From Spirochaetota bacterium (GTDB lineage: Bacteria > Spirochaetota > Spirochaetia > SPDA01 > JAJSAL01): a DNA stretch of 64,000 bases. This document shows positions 9,311 through 19,203 of the stretch, in pieces. Where the stretch lies: contig JAJSAL010000057.1 of the NCBI GenBank assembly GCA_024274705.1, positions 1 through 64,000 of the forward strand, read 5' to 3'. Every line of letters starts with the position of its first letter. Position 1 is the first letter of the stretch. The notes below the pieces were generated by a model. The model was not told the origin of the DNA and did no database searches. It was given only the letters and a program-made list of their open reading frames with translations. The position numbers and the translations under genes were made by a program.

Positions 9311-10906
9311 GTGAGTACAGGTTTTCTGACGTTTGTGTTTAACGCCCATCTCCCTTTTGTAAGGCATCCGAAATTTGAAGAATTCCTGGAAGAAAACTGG
9401 CTGTTCGACGCACTTTCCGACACCTATCTGCCGCTGCTCAGGGTTTTTTCAAAGTTGAAAGAGGATGAAATTCCCTTCAGAATAACCTTTTCCATATCAC
9501 CCACATTGGCAGCTATGCTGGGGGATAAGCTGCTGCAGAACAGGTATATACTGCATCTGGAGAAACTGAATGATCTGGCGGAAAAGGAAGTAAAACGTAC
9601 TGAGGGAGATGTGTTGTTCCGGGAACTCGCCGGAATGTATAAGAACCGTCTTCAGCAGAACTATGTAGATTTCACAGAAAAATATAAAAAAAATGTACTC
9701 CGGGGTTTCAGGGATCTTCAGAAATCCGGAAATATCGAACTGATCACCTGCCCGGCAACCCATCCGTATTTACCCCTCTTTTCCCAGTATCCCGAATCGA
9801 TTGAAGCACAGGTCCAGACGGCAGTTATGTCCCATGGACGGGTGTTTGGATCTGATTCCCCGGGGATATGGGTACCCGAGTGCGGATATTTCCCCGGACT
9901 GGAACGGTATTTCAAAATAAATAACCTTAGGTATTTCTTTGTAGCAGCTCATGCCGTCCTCTTCGCCGAGAACAAGCCCAGATTCGGTGTTTTTGCACCG
10001 ATACAGTGTCCCAACGGCGTCCATGCTTTCGGCCGGGATCATGTTTCTTCCAATGCAGTATGGTCGCCGGAAGAGGGATATCCGGGAGATTACGTGTACC
10101 GTGAGTTTTACAGGGATATCGGATTCGATCTGCCTATAGACTATATCGGTCCATATATCCACAACGGAGAACTCCGGACTCAGACAGGGTTCAAGTATTA
10201 CGCAATTACCGGGAAAACCGGGGATAAAAGACCTTACAACATTGCCGAGGCGATGAATAAAGTTGAAGAGCATGCAGAAAACTTCCTCTATAACAGGCTG
10301 AAGCAGATTAATAAGCTGGGTGAACTGATGGACCGTCCTCCGATTATCGTGTGCCCCTTTGATGCCGAGTTGTTCGGGCACTGGTGGTATGAAGGCCCCA
10401 TGTGGCTGGATTTACTGTTTCGCAAGCTGAATAATGTTAAAGACACCATTATTCTCGCTACACCTGCAGATTACCTGGAGCACTATCCCGAAAATCAGGT
10501 ATCAATTCCATCTTTTTCGAGCTGGGGCAACAAAGGCTATTCAGAAGTATGGCTGAACGGGAGTAATGACTGGATATACCGTCATATTCATAAAGCGATA
10601 GAGCGGATGGTCGAACTGGCCAAGAGATTCCCCGATGCAAAAGGGTTGAAAGAACGGGCCCTGAATCAAGCCGCCCGGGAGGTTCTTTTAAGTCAAGCTT
10701 CGGACTGGCCGTTTATCATTCGTACGGGAACAACGATCCCCTACGCGGTCCAGCGAATGAAGGAGCACATTCACAATTTCACTGCAATCTATGACAACCT
10801 CTGCAGGAATACGGTAAACACCGAGTGGCTTACCCGTATCGAGCGCAAGAATAATATCCTTCCCGACATCGACTACCGCCTCTTCTCCCGGCAGAGCAGT
10901 GTGTAA
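9311..10906 (+). CDS. GH57 (DUF1957) 1,4-alpha-glucan branching enzyme-like protein
   Basis: FNAHLPFVRHP, GIWVPECGYFPGLE, CPFDAELFGHWWYEG motifs; GTG start 9311. Confidence 0.85.
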   Translation: MSTGFLTFVFNAHLPFVRHPKFEEFLEENWLFDALSDTYLPLLRVFSKLKEDEIPFRITFSISPTLAAMLGDKLLQNRYILHLEKLNDLAEKEVKRTEGDVLFRELAGMYKNRLQQNYVDFTEKYKKNVLRGFRDLQKSGNIELITCPATHPYLPLFSQYPESIEAQVQTAVMSHGRVFGSDSPGIWVPECGYFPGLERYFKINNLRYFFVAAHAVLFAENKPRFGVFAPIQCPNGVHAFGRDHVSSNAVWSPEEGYPGDYVYREFYRDIGFDLPIDYIGPYIHNGELRTQTGFKYYAITGKTGDKRPYNIAEAMNKVEEHAENFLYNRLKQINKLGELMDRPPIIVCPFDAELFGHWWYEGPMWLDLLFRKLNNVKDTIILATPADYLEHYPENQVSIPSFSSWGNKGYSEVWLNGSNDWIYRHIHKAIERMVELAKRFPDAKGLKERALNQAAREVLLSQASDWPFIIRTGTTIPYAVQRMKEHIHNFTAIYDNLCRNTVNTEWLTRIERKNNILPDIDYRLFSRQSSV

Positions 10907-10908
10907 CA

Positions 10909-11148
10909 TCAGGTATACTCCAGGATTTCCGGCATTCCCACCAGTTCGAGATAAAAAAGACGCTGGGTCTCTCCCGGCAGATCCCTGGTTGAAATCCTGA
11001 ACACCCTGAAAACAATCATTTTTCGTGTAGCCAGAGGAAGTCGGAGAGGATATCCGTTCACATCGGTGAGCTGATTGATTCTCAGTGAATGAGGAATTTC
11101 CTGGGTATCTCCCTCAGGGTATACGATGAGATTGGAAGAGACGATCAT
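10909..11148 (-). CDS. Hypothetical protein
   Basis: 79 aa ORF overlapping the upstream minus-strand ORF by 4 nt; convergent with GH57. Confidence 0.5.
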   Translation of the reverse strand: MIVSSNLIVYPEGDTQEIPHSLRINQLTDVNGYPLRLPLATRKMIVFRVFRISTRDLPGETQRLFYLELVGMPEILEYT

Positions 11149-11450
11149 GATTTGCTTTCTTTTTCGCTTTTTCCGTCCCCAGTCACTACTTTGAAACTAC
11201 GCACCTTTTCCTTCGGCTCTTCATCCCGTTCTTCTATCAGAGACACCGCCTGAAAAGGAATCATAAGATGATTTGCCTTCCCAAAATGTTTTATCATCTC
11301 ATCCTGTTCCGGGTTGATGATGAGGTTGCTCGCCTCCGGAAGCAGTAGTTCTTTAATAGAGACAAAATAGGGATGGGTAAGGTCGAGTTTTTTAGCTGAA
11401 ATTTGGTATTCTTTTTCCTTCCATTTGAAGTGCACTCTGTAGATAGACAA
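11145..11450 (-). CDS. DUF1820-like protein
   Basis: (M)SIYRVHFKWKEKEYQISAKKLD...NLIINPEQDEMIKHFG...MIPFQAVSLIEE; TTG start preceded by AGGAGGATTCAG. Confidence 0.6.
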   Translation of the reverse strand: MSIYRVHFKWKEKEYQISAKKLDLTHPYFVSIKELLLPEASNLIINPEQDEMIKHFGKANHLMIPFQAVSLIEERDEEPKEKVRSFKVVTGDGKSEKESKS

Positions 11451-11565
11451 CTGAATCCTCCTGTATCTATTCATACACATTTAAAACCCGTTATGACTAC
11501 TTAACCTATGTTAGGCTGTTTGAAAAAAAGTATCTTTTTCTCGGTAAAACCCCTGAAAAACCCGG

Positions 11566-11593
11566 TTGACAATCCCTGATTACGGTATACTAT
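11566..11593 (+). promoter_or_regulatory. Candidate sigma70 promoter of the dcw cluster
   Basis: TTGACA (11566-11571), 16 nt spacer, TACTAT (11588-11593). Confidence 0.55.
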
Positions 11594-11637
11594 GGAGAAA
11601 AGTGGGAAAAAGTGGGGAGAATTAGAAGAAAGTGGAG
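11593..11637 (+). promoter_or_regulatory. MraZ operator boxes: TGGRN repeats at 10 bp phasing
   Basis: TGGAG 11593, TGGGA 11603, TGGGG 11613, (TAGAA 11623), TGGAG 11633. Confidence 0.7.
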
Positions 11638-11642
11638 GAACA

Positions 11643-12083
11643 GTGATAACCGGCGAGTACCACAATTCATTAGACGAAAAAGGACGCATACTTATTCCTT
11701 CACGTATTCGAAATGAAATTGCAGGAAACACTTTGGTACTGACAAGGGGAATTGACCGGTGTCTTTGGCTGTTTCCTACGGATGAATGGACAAAAATATC
11801 TCAAGGGCTGATGGAATCAACCTCGTTATTTCAATCGAAAGCGCTGATGATCCAACGACGAATTATTGCGCAGGCCCAGGAAATGGAAATTGATAAGGCC
11901 GGCAGGATCAATATTTCGCCGGCCCTGAGGGAGTATGCGGAACTGGAAAAGGATTGCATCATTCTGGGAATCGAGAATTACCTGGAACTGTGGAGCGAGT
12001 CGGAGTACCGGTTATATCTGGAAGCGACAGAGCCTGATTTTCAAGCTGCAGCGGAAGAGCTTGGGGATCTGATTAAATTTTAA
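11643..12083 (+). CDS. mraZ: Transcriptional regulator MraZ
   Basis: ITGEYHNSLDEKGRILIPSRIRNEI; GTG start 11643 after GGAGG. Confidence 0.95.
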   Translation: MITGEYHNSLDEKGRILIPSRIRNEIAGNTLVLTRGIDRCLWLFPTDEWTKISQGLMESTSLFQSKALMIQRRIIAQAQEMEIDKAGRINISPALREYAELEKDCIILGIENYLELWSESEYRLYLEATEPDFQAAAEELGDLIKF

Positions 12084-12107
12084 TAGAAGGAGAGGGTTAT
12101 CGTTACG

Positions 12108-13055
12108 TTGGAAATTATGCATTCTTCGGTCCTTAAGGAAGAGGTATACCGGTATCTCGAACCGAAGGTACAGAACGAGCTTCTCATCGATGCGACCCTT
12201 GGGGAGGGGGGCCATTCGGAGGTCTTTCTGGAACGTTCGGAAGATATCCGGGTGGTTGGTCTGGATGCGGATCAGGAGATACTCAGCGTGGCAAAAGAGC
12301 GGCTTATTCCTTTTTCAGACAGAGTAAGGACCTTCAATATCTGGTTCAACACGTTCTTTTCACACTATCCCTTGGGCAATGAAAGGCCGGATAAGATCCT
12401 TTTCGATCTGGGTATATCGAATTTCCACTATAAAAAAGCCCGCCGGGGGTTTTCTTTTGAAAGAGACGAACCTCTCGATATGCGGTTGGATCACAGACTC
12501 GAGATTTCTGCCATGGATATCATCAATGAGTATCCGGAAAATGAACTGGCGGATCTCATTTTTGATTTCGGTGAGGAACGGTTATCCCGGAGAATTGCAC
12601 GAGCCGTGGTTCTTGCCCGGAAGACCAGCCCGATTGAAACAACCGGGGAGCTGAAAGAGATTATCTGGCAGGCGGTGCCGGTCAGTTACCGTTACGGCAG
12701 GATTCATCCGGCAACGCGTACATTCCAGGCTATTCGAATCGTTGTGAATGGTGAACTCGCCCGGTTGTCCGTTGTTCTGCAGCAGGCACTGATGGTGCTG
12801 AAAAAAGGGGGCAGGATGGGAGTTATTTCATTTCATTCACTGGAAGACAGGATCGTAAAGGAGTTCTTCCGTGAGAAGAACAAACAGTGTACGTGTCCTC
12901 CGGAATGGCCGATCTGTAAATGTGGGGGGATTCGTGTTGTGGATATCCTGACGAAAAAGCCTGTAACCGCCGGAGATGATGAAATGAAAGAGAACCCATC
13001 CTCCAGGAGTGCCAAATTCCGAGTCGTGGAAAAACTGGAAGAGGAAACGGTGTAA
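12108..13055 (+). CDS. rsmH: 16S rRNA (cytosine-N4)-methyltransferase RsmH
   Basis: MHSSVLKEEV, DATLGEGGHSEVFLE, SFHSLEDRIVKEFFR. Confidence 0.95.
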   Translation: MEIMHSSVLKEEVYRYLEPKVQNELLIDATLGEGGHSEVFLERSEDIRVVGLDADQEILSVAKERLIPFSDRVRTFNIWFNTFFSHYPLGNERPDKILFDLGISNFHYKKARRGFSFERDEPLDMRLDHRLEISAMDIINEYPENELADLIFDFGEERLSRRIARAVVLARKTSPIETTGELKEIIWQAVPVSYRYGRIHPATRTFQAIRIVVNGELARLSVVLQQALMVLKKGGRMGVISFHSLEDRIVKEFFREKNKQCTCPPEWPICKCGGIRVVDILTKKPVTAGDDEMKENPSSRSAKFRVVEKLEEETV

Positions 13056-13058
13056 CCC

Positions 13059-13340
13059 ATGAGGAAAAAGATAGCGCTTCTACTGCTCTGTACCGTCCCG
13101 GCCCTGGTTTTTCTCAATATCTGGGAAGTTTTCCGCTTTGAAGATCTGAAAAAGGGCGTAGCTGTCCTGGAACAGCAGCAGAAAGAGTGGCTGGAGAAAA
13201 ATAAAAGGATTATTGCCGGAATCGCTGTGTTAAGTTCGCCTGCACGGATCGACGTACTGGCCAGAGAGCAACTGGGACTGAAGCGGTTGGAATCAGGAAA
13301 ACTGATCCGGATAGAAGTGAACGAAGAGAAGAAACCATGA
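13059..13340 (+). CDS. ftsL: FtsL-like cell division protein
   Basis: Short single-pass protein with coiled coil and AREQLGLKRLESGKLIRI, located between rsmH and murF. Confidence 0.65.
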   Translation: MRKKIALLLLCTVPALVFLNIWEVFRFEDLKKGVAVLEQQQKEWLEKNKRIIAGIAVLSSPARIDVLAREQLGLKRLESGKLIRIEVNEEKKP

Positions 13341-14740
13341 TGACGGAAACATCGGAAACTCTTATCACAACCGATGAAATCCTCAATGCTGCCGGCGGAA
13401 AAGCGGGCGGTTCCTTTGAGAAACATGCATCGATAACCGGGGCTTCCATTGATTCCCGGACCTGTGCCCGGGGAAATATCTTTATTCCCCTTCCGGGAAC
13501 CCGTACGGACGGTCATTTTTTTATAGAAGAAGCTGTGAGGAACGGTGCAGTCGCTTCGTTCGTCAAGAAAGAGGTGTGGCAGCAGGAACAGGAACAACTG
13601 ATCAAGCTGAAACAGAAGTACAGGGTATGTTTCATTGTTGTTGATGATGTGCTTACATCGTTCCAGAAGAGCGCCGGGTACTATATTTCCCGTTTCCCTG
13701 CACTCCACAAAATTGGGATTACCGGGAGCAGTGGGAAAACCACAACGAAAGAGTTGATAGGTGCCGTACTTTCCAGGCAGTATGCCACCTTCTGCAGTAC
13801 CGGTAACCTCAATTCCGACATTGGTGTGAGCCTCTCCGCATTTCAGGTAAAAGAATCCCATGAGTACGCGGTTTTTGAAATGGGAATCAATAGAATCGGA
13901 GAAATGGAAGAACTGGTCGATATTGTTCGGCCTGATTCAGCGGTAATTACCACTACCGGGACCGCTCATATCGGGCTGTTTGGTTCGGAAGAGATCATTG
14001 CCCGGGAAAAGAAAAAGATATTCTCAGGGTTCACTGCCGCCGGTGCCGGGTATGTACGGGAGGATGATGGATTCCGTGACTTCCTTACCCGGGGAGTCGA
14101 AGGGGAAGTGCACTTTTTTGGACCTGAAAGCATTGAAAATTTTACGATTGTAAAGCGGGATGGTCTTAAAGGCACACTTCTGAACTGGCAGGGGCATAAC
14201 TTTCGCCTGCCCCTCATCGGTGACTACAATGTATACAATGCCTGCGCTGCAGTGAAAATTGCCGAGCATCTGGAAATACCCTGCAGAGAGGTGATTGAGG
14301 CTCTGGAATCGATAGAGCCGCTGTTTGGAAGGGGGCAGATAAAGATCGGTGATATCATCCTGGTCTGCGATTATTACAACGCCAATCCGGAGAGTATGAG
14401 TAATGCTCTCGATTTCATGAAAGCCCTGGAAACGCCGGGGCACAAGATCGCAGTGCTGGGGGCGATGAAGGAACTTGGTGATTTCACCGAAAAAGCTCAC
14501 GAAGAACTCGGGAAGAAACTTAAGAGTTCCAGCCTGCACAGGGTATACCTGTTCGGGGAGGAAATGCGTGTCACCTTTGAAACCGCCGGGGAGCATATGG
14601 GAAGGAATGTATTCTGGACGAAGGACGCGAATGAACTGGTCCGTATGGTCAGGCAGGGAGTAAACACCGGAGATGTTGTACTGCTGAAAGGCTCCAGGGC
14701 TGCTGCCCTTGAACGGATAGAAAAGAGCATTGCCGGATAA
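13337..14740 (+). CDS. murF: UDP-N-acetylmuramoyl-tripeptide--D-alanyl-D-alanine ligase
   Basis: IDSRTCARGNIFIPLPG, IGITGSSGKTTTKELIGAVL, NLNSDIGV, DYYNANPESM. Confidence 0.95.
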   Translation: MMTETSETLITTDEILNAAGGKAGGSFEKHASITGASIDSRTCARGNIFIPLPGTRTDGHFFIEEAVRNGAVASFVKKEVWQQEQEQLIKLKQKYRVCFIVVDDVLTSFQKSAGYYISRFPALHKIGITGSSGKTTTKELIGAVLSRQYATFCSTGNLNSDIGVSLSAFQVKESHEYAVFEMGINRIGEMEELVDIVRPDSAVITTTGTAHIGLFGSEEIIAREKKKIFSGFTAAGAGYVREDDGFRDFLTRGVEGEVHFFGPESIENFTIVKRDGLKGTLLNWQGHNFRLPLIGDYNVYNACAAVKIAEHLEIPCREVIEALESIEPLFGRGQIKIGDIILVCDYYNANPESMSNALDFMKALETPGHKIAVLGAMKELGDFTEKAHEELGKKLKSSSLHRVYLFGEEMRVTFETAGEHMGRNVFWTKDANELVRMVRQGVNTGDVVLLKGSRAAALERIEKSIAG

Positions 14741-14757
14741 ACGGGCAGGGAGGGTGT

Positions 14758-15837
14758 GTGTTTAGAGAACTGTTGTATCCATTAGTAAAATATTTCTCGC
14801 TGTTCAATATATTCCAGTATATTACATTTCGTGCAGCTTACGCGGCTGTGACAGCTCTGCTCATCTCCTTTGTATTTGGTCCGAAGTTGATTGTATGGCT
14901 CCGGAAAAAGAAGGCGGGACAGGAAATCCGGGAAGACGGACCACAGACTCATCTGAAAAAATCCGGCACACCTACCATGGGCGGTATCCTGATAAATGTT
15001 TCCATATCAGTTTCCGTGTTCCTCTGGCAGGACATCCGGAACGTCTACACCTGGATTGCCCTTCTGGGCATTGTCGGGTTCGGCCTTATCGGGTTCGTAG
15101 ATGACTATCTTAAGGTTTTCAAGAAAAATTCTGTCGGGATGAAGGCTAAGTTCAAACTTTTTGCTCAAACCGGGCTCTCATTTGTGATCGTGATGCTTAT
15201 CTATATGAATCAGAACGATCACACTGCCTTGTTATACCTGCCCTTTCTGAAAAAGGCGGTTGCCGATCTATCTGTATTGTATATCCCCCTGGCAGTGCTC
15301 TTCCTGGTAGGCACATCAAATGCTGTGAATATTACTGACGGACTGGACGGCCTGGCTTCCGGTTTGATCATCATGGTGGGTATCGCATTTGCGGTTCTTT
15401 CCTATCTCTCCGGGCGTGCGGATTATGCTGAATACCTGCAGATACCCTATATCCAGAACAGCGGGGAGTTGTCGATTCTCTGTCTGGCTGTTGTCGGTGC
15501 CTGTGTGGGGTTCCTCTGGTTCAACGCGCACCCGGCTGAAGTGATGATGGGTGATACAGGCAGTCTGTCCCTGGGTGGGATTATCGGAATAATCGCACTA
15601 CTGATAAAAAAAGAAATTCTGCTCCTTATCGTGGGAGGTGTGTTTATCCTGGAAATAGCATCTGTCATCATTCAGGTTGCCTCTTACAAATTAACCGGTA
15701 AAAGGGTTTTTAAAATGGCGCCTCTCCACCATCATTTCGAACTCAAAGGGTGGGCGGAGAGTAAAGTTGTGATCAGATTCTGGATTTTAGGAGGATTATT
15801 TGCAATTTTAAGTCTTTCGACATTGAAATTGCAGTAG
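14758..15837 (+). CDS. mraY: Phospho-N-acetylmuramoyl-pentapeptide transferase
   Basis: GTPTMGGILI, GFVDDYLKV, NAVNITDGLDGLASG, PLHHHFELKGW. Confidence 0.97.
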   Translation: MFRELLYPLVKYFSLFNIFQYITFRAAYAAVTALLISFVFGPKLIVWLRKKKAGQEIREDGPQTHLKKSGTPTMGGILINVSISVSVFLWQDIRNVYTWIALLGIVGFGLIGFVDDYLKVFKKNSVGMKAKFKLFAQTGLSFVIVMLIYMNQNDHTALLYLPFLKKAVADLSVLYIPLAVLFLVGTSNAVNITDGLDGLASGLIIMVGIAFAVLSYLSGRADYAEYLQIPYIQNSGELSILCLAVVGACVGFLWFNAHPAEVMMGDTGSLSLGGIIGIIALLIKKEILLLIVGGVFILEIASVIIQVASYKLTGKRVFKMAPLHHHFELKGWAESKVVIRFWILGGLFAILSLSTLKLQ

Positions 15838-15842
15838 AGCTG

Positions 15843-16976
15843 ATGGAAATGCGGTTTTCGGCAGAGAAAATTCGACAGAACTCGGGTGATTTTTTACTTC
15901 TCGCTGTTGTGATCCTCCTCCTGGGAATAGGGCTGGCAGTCCTTTTTTCCGCCTCTTATTTTTATGGAGAACTTCGATTCCAGGATCCGCTCTATTTTCT
16001 TAAAAGGCAGTTTGTCAAAGCTGCTGTGGGTGCCGTTCTCGCATTCTTCCTGGCCCGGATTCCCATGGAAACAATCCGGCGGTGTATCCCGACCTTGCTT
16101 CTTATTTCGTTTATTCTTACGGGGCTGACCTTTGTACCGGGAATTGGAAAGGAGATTATGGGAGCCAGGAGGTGGATTTTTATCGGGGGAATGTCTTTTC
16201 AGCCTTCAGAATTGGCAAAGGTGGCGGTCATCCTCTATCTGGCATACATTTTCAGCAAGAAAGAAGAGCGGATCGATGACTTTTTCAATGCGGTGTTCCC
16301 GCCGCTCCTGGTGGTTTTTGCCTTTATTACGCTGATTTATTTTCAGAACGATTTCTCTACAGCGTTTTTTCTCTTTCTCCTCGCTCTTGCCATGTTTTTC
16401 ATCGCACGGATCAGGGTCATTTATTTTATCCTCCTCGGTGCAGTGGGAATACCCCTTGCAATCGTAGTGATATTAACGAAAGAGCATAGGGTAAGAAGAA
16501 TCCTGGCCTTTCTGAATCCGGATATGGATCCGATCGGGGCTGGGTTTCAGGTAAATGCAGCCCAGGATGCTCTCATAAACGGCGGAATCTGGGGTGTTGG
16601 CCTTGGTGAAGGAATAAAAAAACTGGGAGGACTTCCCGAGGCACACTCAGATTTCGTGTTCGCCGTCCTTGGCGAAGAGATGGGATTTATCGGAGTTGTC
16701 TTCATTGTAGCTCTTTTTACAGCATTTTCTTATCGGGGCTACTCCATCGCTTTGAAAAGCGAAGACCGTTTCGGCTATTACCTTGCCTTCGGTATAACCA
16801 CAGCCATCCTCTTTCAGGCTCTCTTAAATATTGCAGTGGTCTCCGGAATCGTTCCTGCAACCGGAATACCTCTTCCCTTTTTCTCATCAGGAGGTTCATC
16901 CATCGTTATAACACTCCTTATGTGTGGACTACTTCTTAACCTCTCTCGTAATACAGGAGACTCCGGGAATGAATAA
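15843..16976 (+). CDS. ftsW: Lipid II polymerase / SEDS protein FtsW
   Basis: GARRWIFIGGMSFQPSELAKVA, AHSDFVFAVLGEEMGFIG, GIPLPFFSSGGSS. Confidence 0.95.
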   Translation: MEMRFSAEKIRQNSGDFLLLAVVILLLGIGLAVLFSASYFYGELRFQDPLYFLKRQFVKAAVGAVLAFFLARIPMETIRRCIPTLLLISFILTGLTFVPGIGKEIMGARRWIFIGGMSFQPSELAKVAVILYLAYIFSKKEERIDDFFNAVFPPLLVVFAFITLIYFQNDFSTAFFLFLLALAMFFIARIRVIYFILLGAVGIPLAIVVILTKEHRVRRILAFLNPDMDPIGAGFQVNAAQDALINGGIWGVGLGEGIKKLGGLPEAHSDFVFAVLGEEMGFIGVVFIVALFTAFSYRGYSIALKSEDRFGYYLAFGITTAILFQALLNIAVVSGIVPATGIPLPFFSSGGSSIVITLLMCGLLLNLSRNTGDSGNE

Positions 16977-17931
16977 TGTTGTCTATCCATCGGGGATAAA
17001 GGAAGGATTCACCTATAGAACCATTAACGGGTCTTTTTTAAGGGACAATGCACACGGCGGGAAGCAGACCAAGAACAGAGCACGGAAGCCGTTTCCAAAA
17101 GATCTGGGCGTTATGAGCAGTGTGCATTCCACACCAGGAAATAAGAAGAGAAAAAGGACTAACAAGTTTTTTCTGATGCTCATCATTCTCCTTTCCCTGC
17201 TGCTGGCAGGTGAGGTGTGCTTCCATCTGTTTATCGCCCCTAATCTGCTTATCCAGAAGATACAGATCGTAACTGATGATGCCATCGGCCTTTCCAACAG
17301 CGATATTCTCAAGCTTGCAGGTGTCGGGAAAAAAGAATACTATTTCAGTCTCGAACCGGAGATCATACAAAAGCGGCTTCAGGAATACCCAATGGTCAAA
17401 GAGGCGGAGGTGGCAAAAGTTTTTCCTGACAAACTGATTATCACCATAACCGGGCGTGAATCTCTTGGCGTTATTTTAGTGAATGTGGAAAATGTGGTTG
17501 TTCCGGCGGCATTTGATGATGAAGGTGTAGTGTTTCAGATTGGGACATCTGTTACGGAAGCAGCGCTTCCTGTTATATCCGGAGTGAAAACACCTTCGAT
17601 TCAACTGGGAATGAAGCTGCCTGGTGAACTGAAGGCGGTATTAAAGGATCTAAAAACGCTGAAAAGTTCCTACCCGGAGCTCTTCAGTCTGATCTCGGAA
17701 ATAAAGTTTGTAAAGAAAAAAGATTCCAGGTATGAAGTGTTGATCTATCTGCAGCAGTATCCGACCCGTGTCCGGATCGGGGAACGGCTGGATGCTGAGC
17801 TTTTGAAGTACATCGTGATGGTTCTCGATGTTTTTCAGCACGAAGAGTTAGGTGTGGCTGATGAACTCGATTTCAGGACCGGTGAAGTTGTATTTAAAAC
17901 GTACGAGGCAGGATATAACGTTGATGGATAG
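16969..17931 (+). CDS. ftsQ: FtsQ/DivIB cell division protein with POTRA domain
   Basis: Single TM, IQKIQIVTDDAIGLSNSDILKLAGV POTRA, located between ftsW and ftsA; ATG overlaps ftsW stop. Confidence 0.8.
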   Translation: MNNVVYPSGIKEGFTYRTINGSFLRDNAHGGKQTKNRARKPFPKDLGVMSSVHSTPGNKKRKRTNKFFLMLIILLSLLLAGEVCFHLFIAPNLLIQKIQIVTDDAIGLSNSDILKLAGVGKKEYYFSLEPEIIQKRLQEYPMVKEAEVAKVFPDKLIITITGRESLGVILVNVENVVVPAAFDDEGVVFQIGTSVTEAALPVISGVKTPSIQLGMKLPGELKAVLKDLKTLKSSYPELFSLISEIKFVKKKDSRYEVLIYLQQYPTRVRIGERLDAELLKYIVMVLDVFQHEELGVADELDFRTGEVVFKTYEAGYNVDG

Positions 17932-19150
17932 CACGATCACAGGACTCGATATCGGAACAACAAAAGTGTGTGCCGTTATCGGGGAATACGATGAGAAGGA
18001 TGAACTCGAAATTATCGGAATTGGCACCAGCCGGTCCAGGGGGATCCGCCGGGGAGTAGTTGTTAATATCGAAGCAACTTTGCAGTCTGTGGTAGAGGCC
18101 ATAGAGGCTGCCGAGCTGATGTCCGGCCGGGAAGTGCACGGCGTATATACCGGAATTGCCGGTGCTCATATCGACGGGATCAATTCGAAAGGTGTTGTGG
18201 CGGTGACAGGAAAAAACAGGGAGATCACCCGCGAAGATGTGGGGAGGGTTATCGATGCTGCAAAAGCCATCGTGATTCCCATGGACCGGGAAGTGTTTCA
18301 TGTGATCCCCCAGGAATATATAGTGGATGACCAGGGGGGTGTTAAGAATCCTCTGGATATGATAGGTATACGACTGGAAGCAGAGGTACACATCATTACC
18401 GGTTCGGTTACGTCGGCACAGAACCTGTTGAAATGTGTCAACCGTGCAGGATTCAAGGTGAATGATATCATTCTCGGATCCTTAGCCTCTTCCGCTGCTA
18501 TCCTTTCAGAGGATGAAAAGGAACTGGGAGTACTGCTTATCGATCTCGGGGGCGGAACAACCGATGTGCTCCTCCATATAGATGGGTCTCCGTATCACAC
18601 AAATGTGATTTCGTTAGGGGGAAGTCAGGTTACCAGTGATCTATCGATTCTTTTAAAAACTCCCCTTGAAGCGGCGGAACAGATCAAGAAAGAGGCAGGC
18701 TGCTGTTTCCTGCCTATGGTAGATACAAATGGAGATGTCATCATTCCCGGTGTAGGAGGCTGGCCCACTGCGGCTATTCCGAAACAGGAGATGTGTAAAA
18801 TAATACAGTCCAGGATGACGGAAATACTGTCCATGGTAAAGGAACAGATTGAAAAAAAAGGGTATCTCCGCCATTTAGGCGGGGGTGTTGTTCTCACCGG
18901 CGGAGGAGCCCTTATGCAGGGTGTAGCTGAGCTGACAAAAGAAGTATTCGGGGTTCCCGCCCGGGTGGGATACCCTAAGAGAATGGGGGGACTCGAGGAA
19001 GAGTATCGAAGCCCCATTTATGCCACTGCGGTGGGACTCGCGCTTTTCGGCGCTGTCAGGAGAGGATCAGGATACGAATCCGGGGCCGGCAGGGTAAAGG
19101 GCGAGGGGTTCCTCGAAAAGCTGAGAGAATGGATGAAAGAATTTTTTTAA
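17924..19150 (+). CDS. ftsA: Cell division protein FtsA
   Basis: ITGLDIGTTKVCAVIGE, LLIDLGGGTTDVLLH, VLTGGGALMQGV, C-terminal amphipathic FLEKLREWMKEFF. Confidence 0.95.
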   Translation: MDSTITGLDIGTTKVCAVIGEYDEKDELEIIGIGTSRSRGIRRGVVVNIEATLQSVVEAIEAAELMSGREVHGVYTGIAGAHIDGINSKGVVAVTGKNREITREDVGRVIDAAKAIVIPMDREVFHVIPQEYIVDDQGGVKNPLDMIGIRLEAEVHIITGSVTSAQNLLKCVNRAGFKVNDIILGSLASSAAILSEDEKELGVLLIDLGGGTTDVLLHIDGSPYHTNVISLGGSQVTSDLSILLKTPLEAAEQIKKEAGCCFLPMVDTNGDVIIPGVGGWPTAAIPKQEMCKIIQSRMTEILSMVKEQIEKKGYLRHLGGGVVLTGGGALMQGVAELTKEVFGVPARVGYPKRMGGLEEEYRSPIYATAVGLALFGAVRRGSGYESGAGRVKGEGFLEKLREWMKEFF

Positions 19151-19203
19151 GAGCTCCGTAAGGCTCATACTATACGTACTGTGTATTGCTCTGGGAGGGG
19201 GAA

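Noticed and set aside
12833-13861. 342 aa antisense ORF spanning rsmH-ftsL-murF
   Set aside because: Covers three clear sense genes; no protein family features
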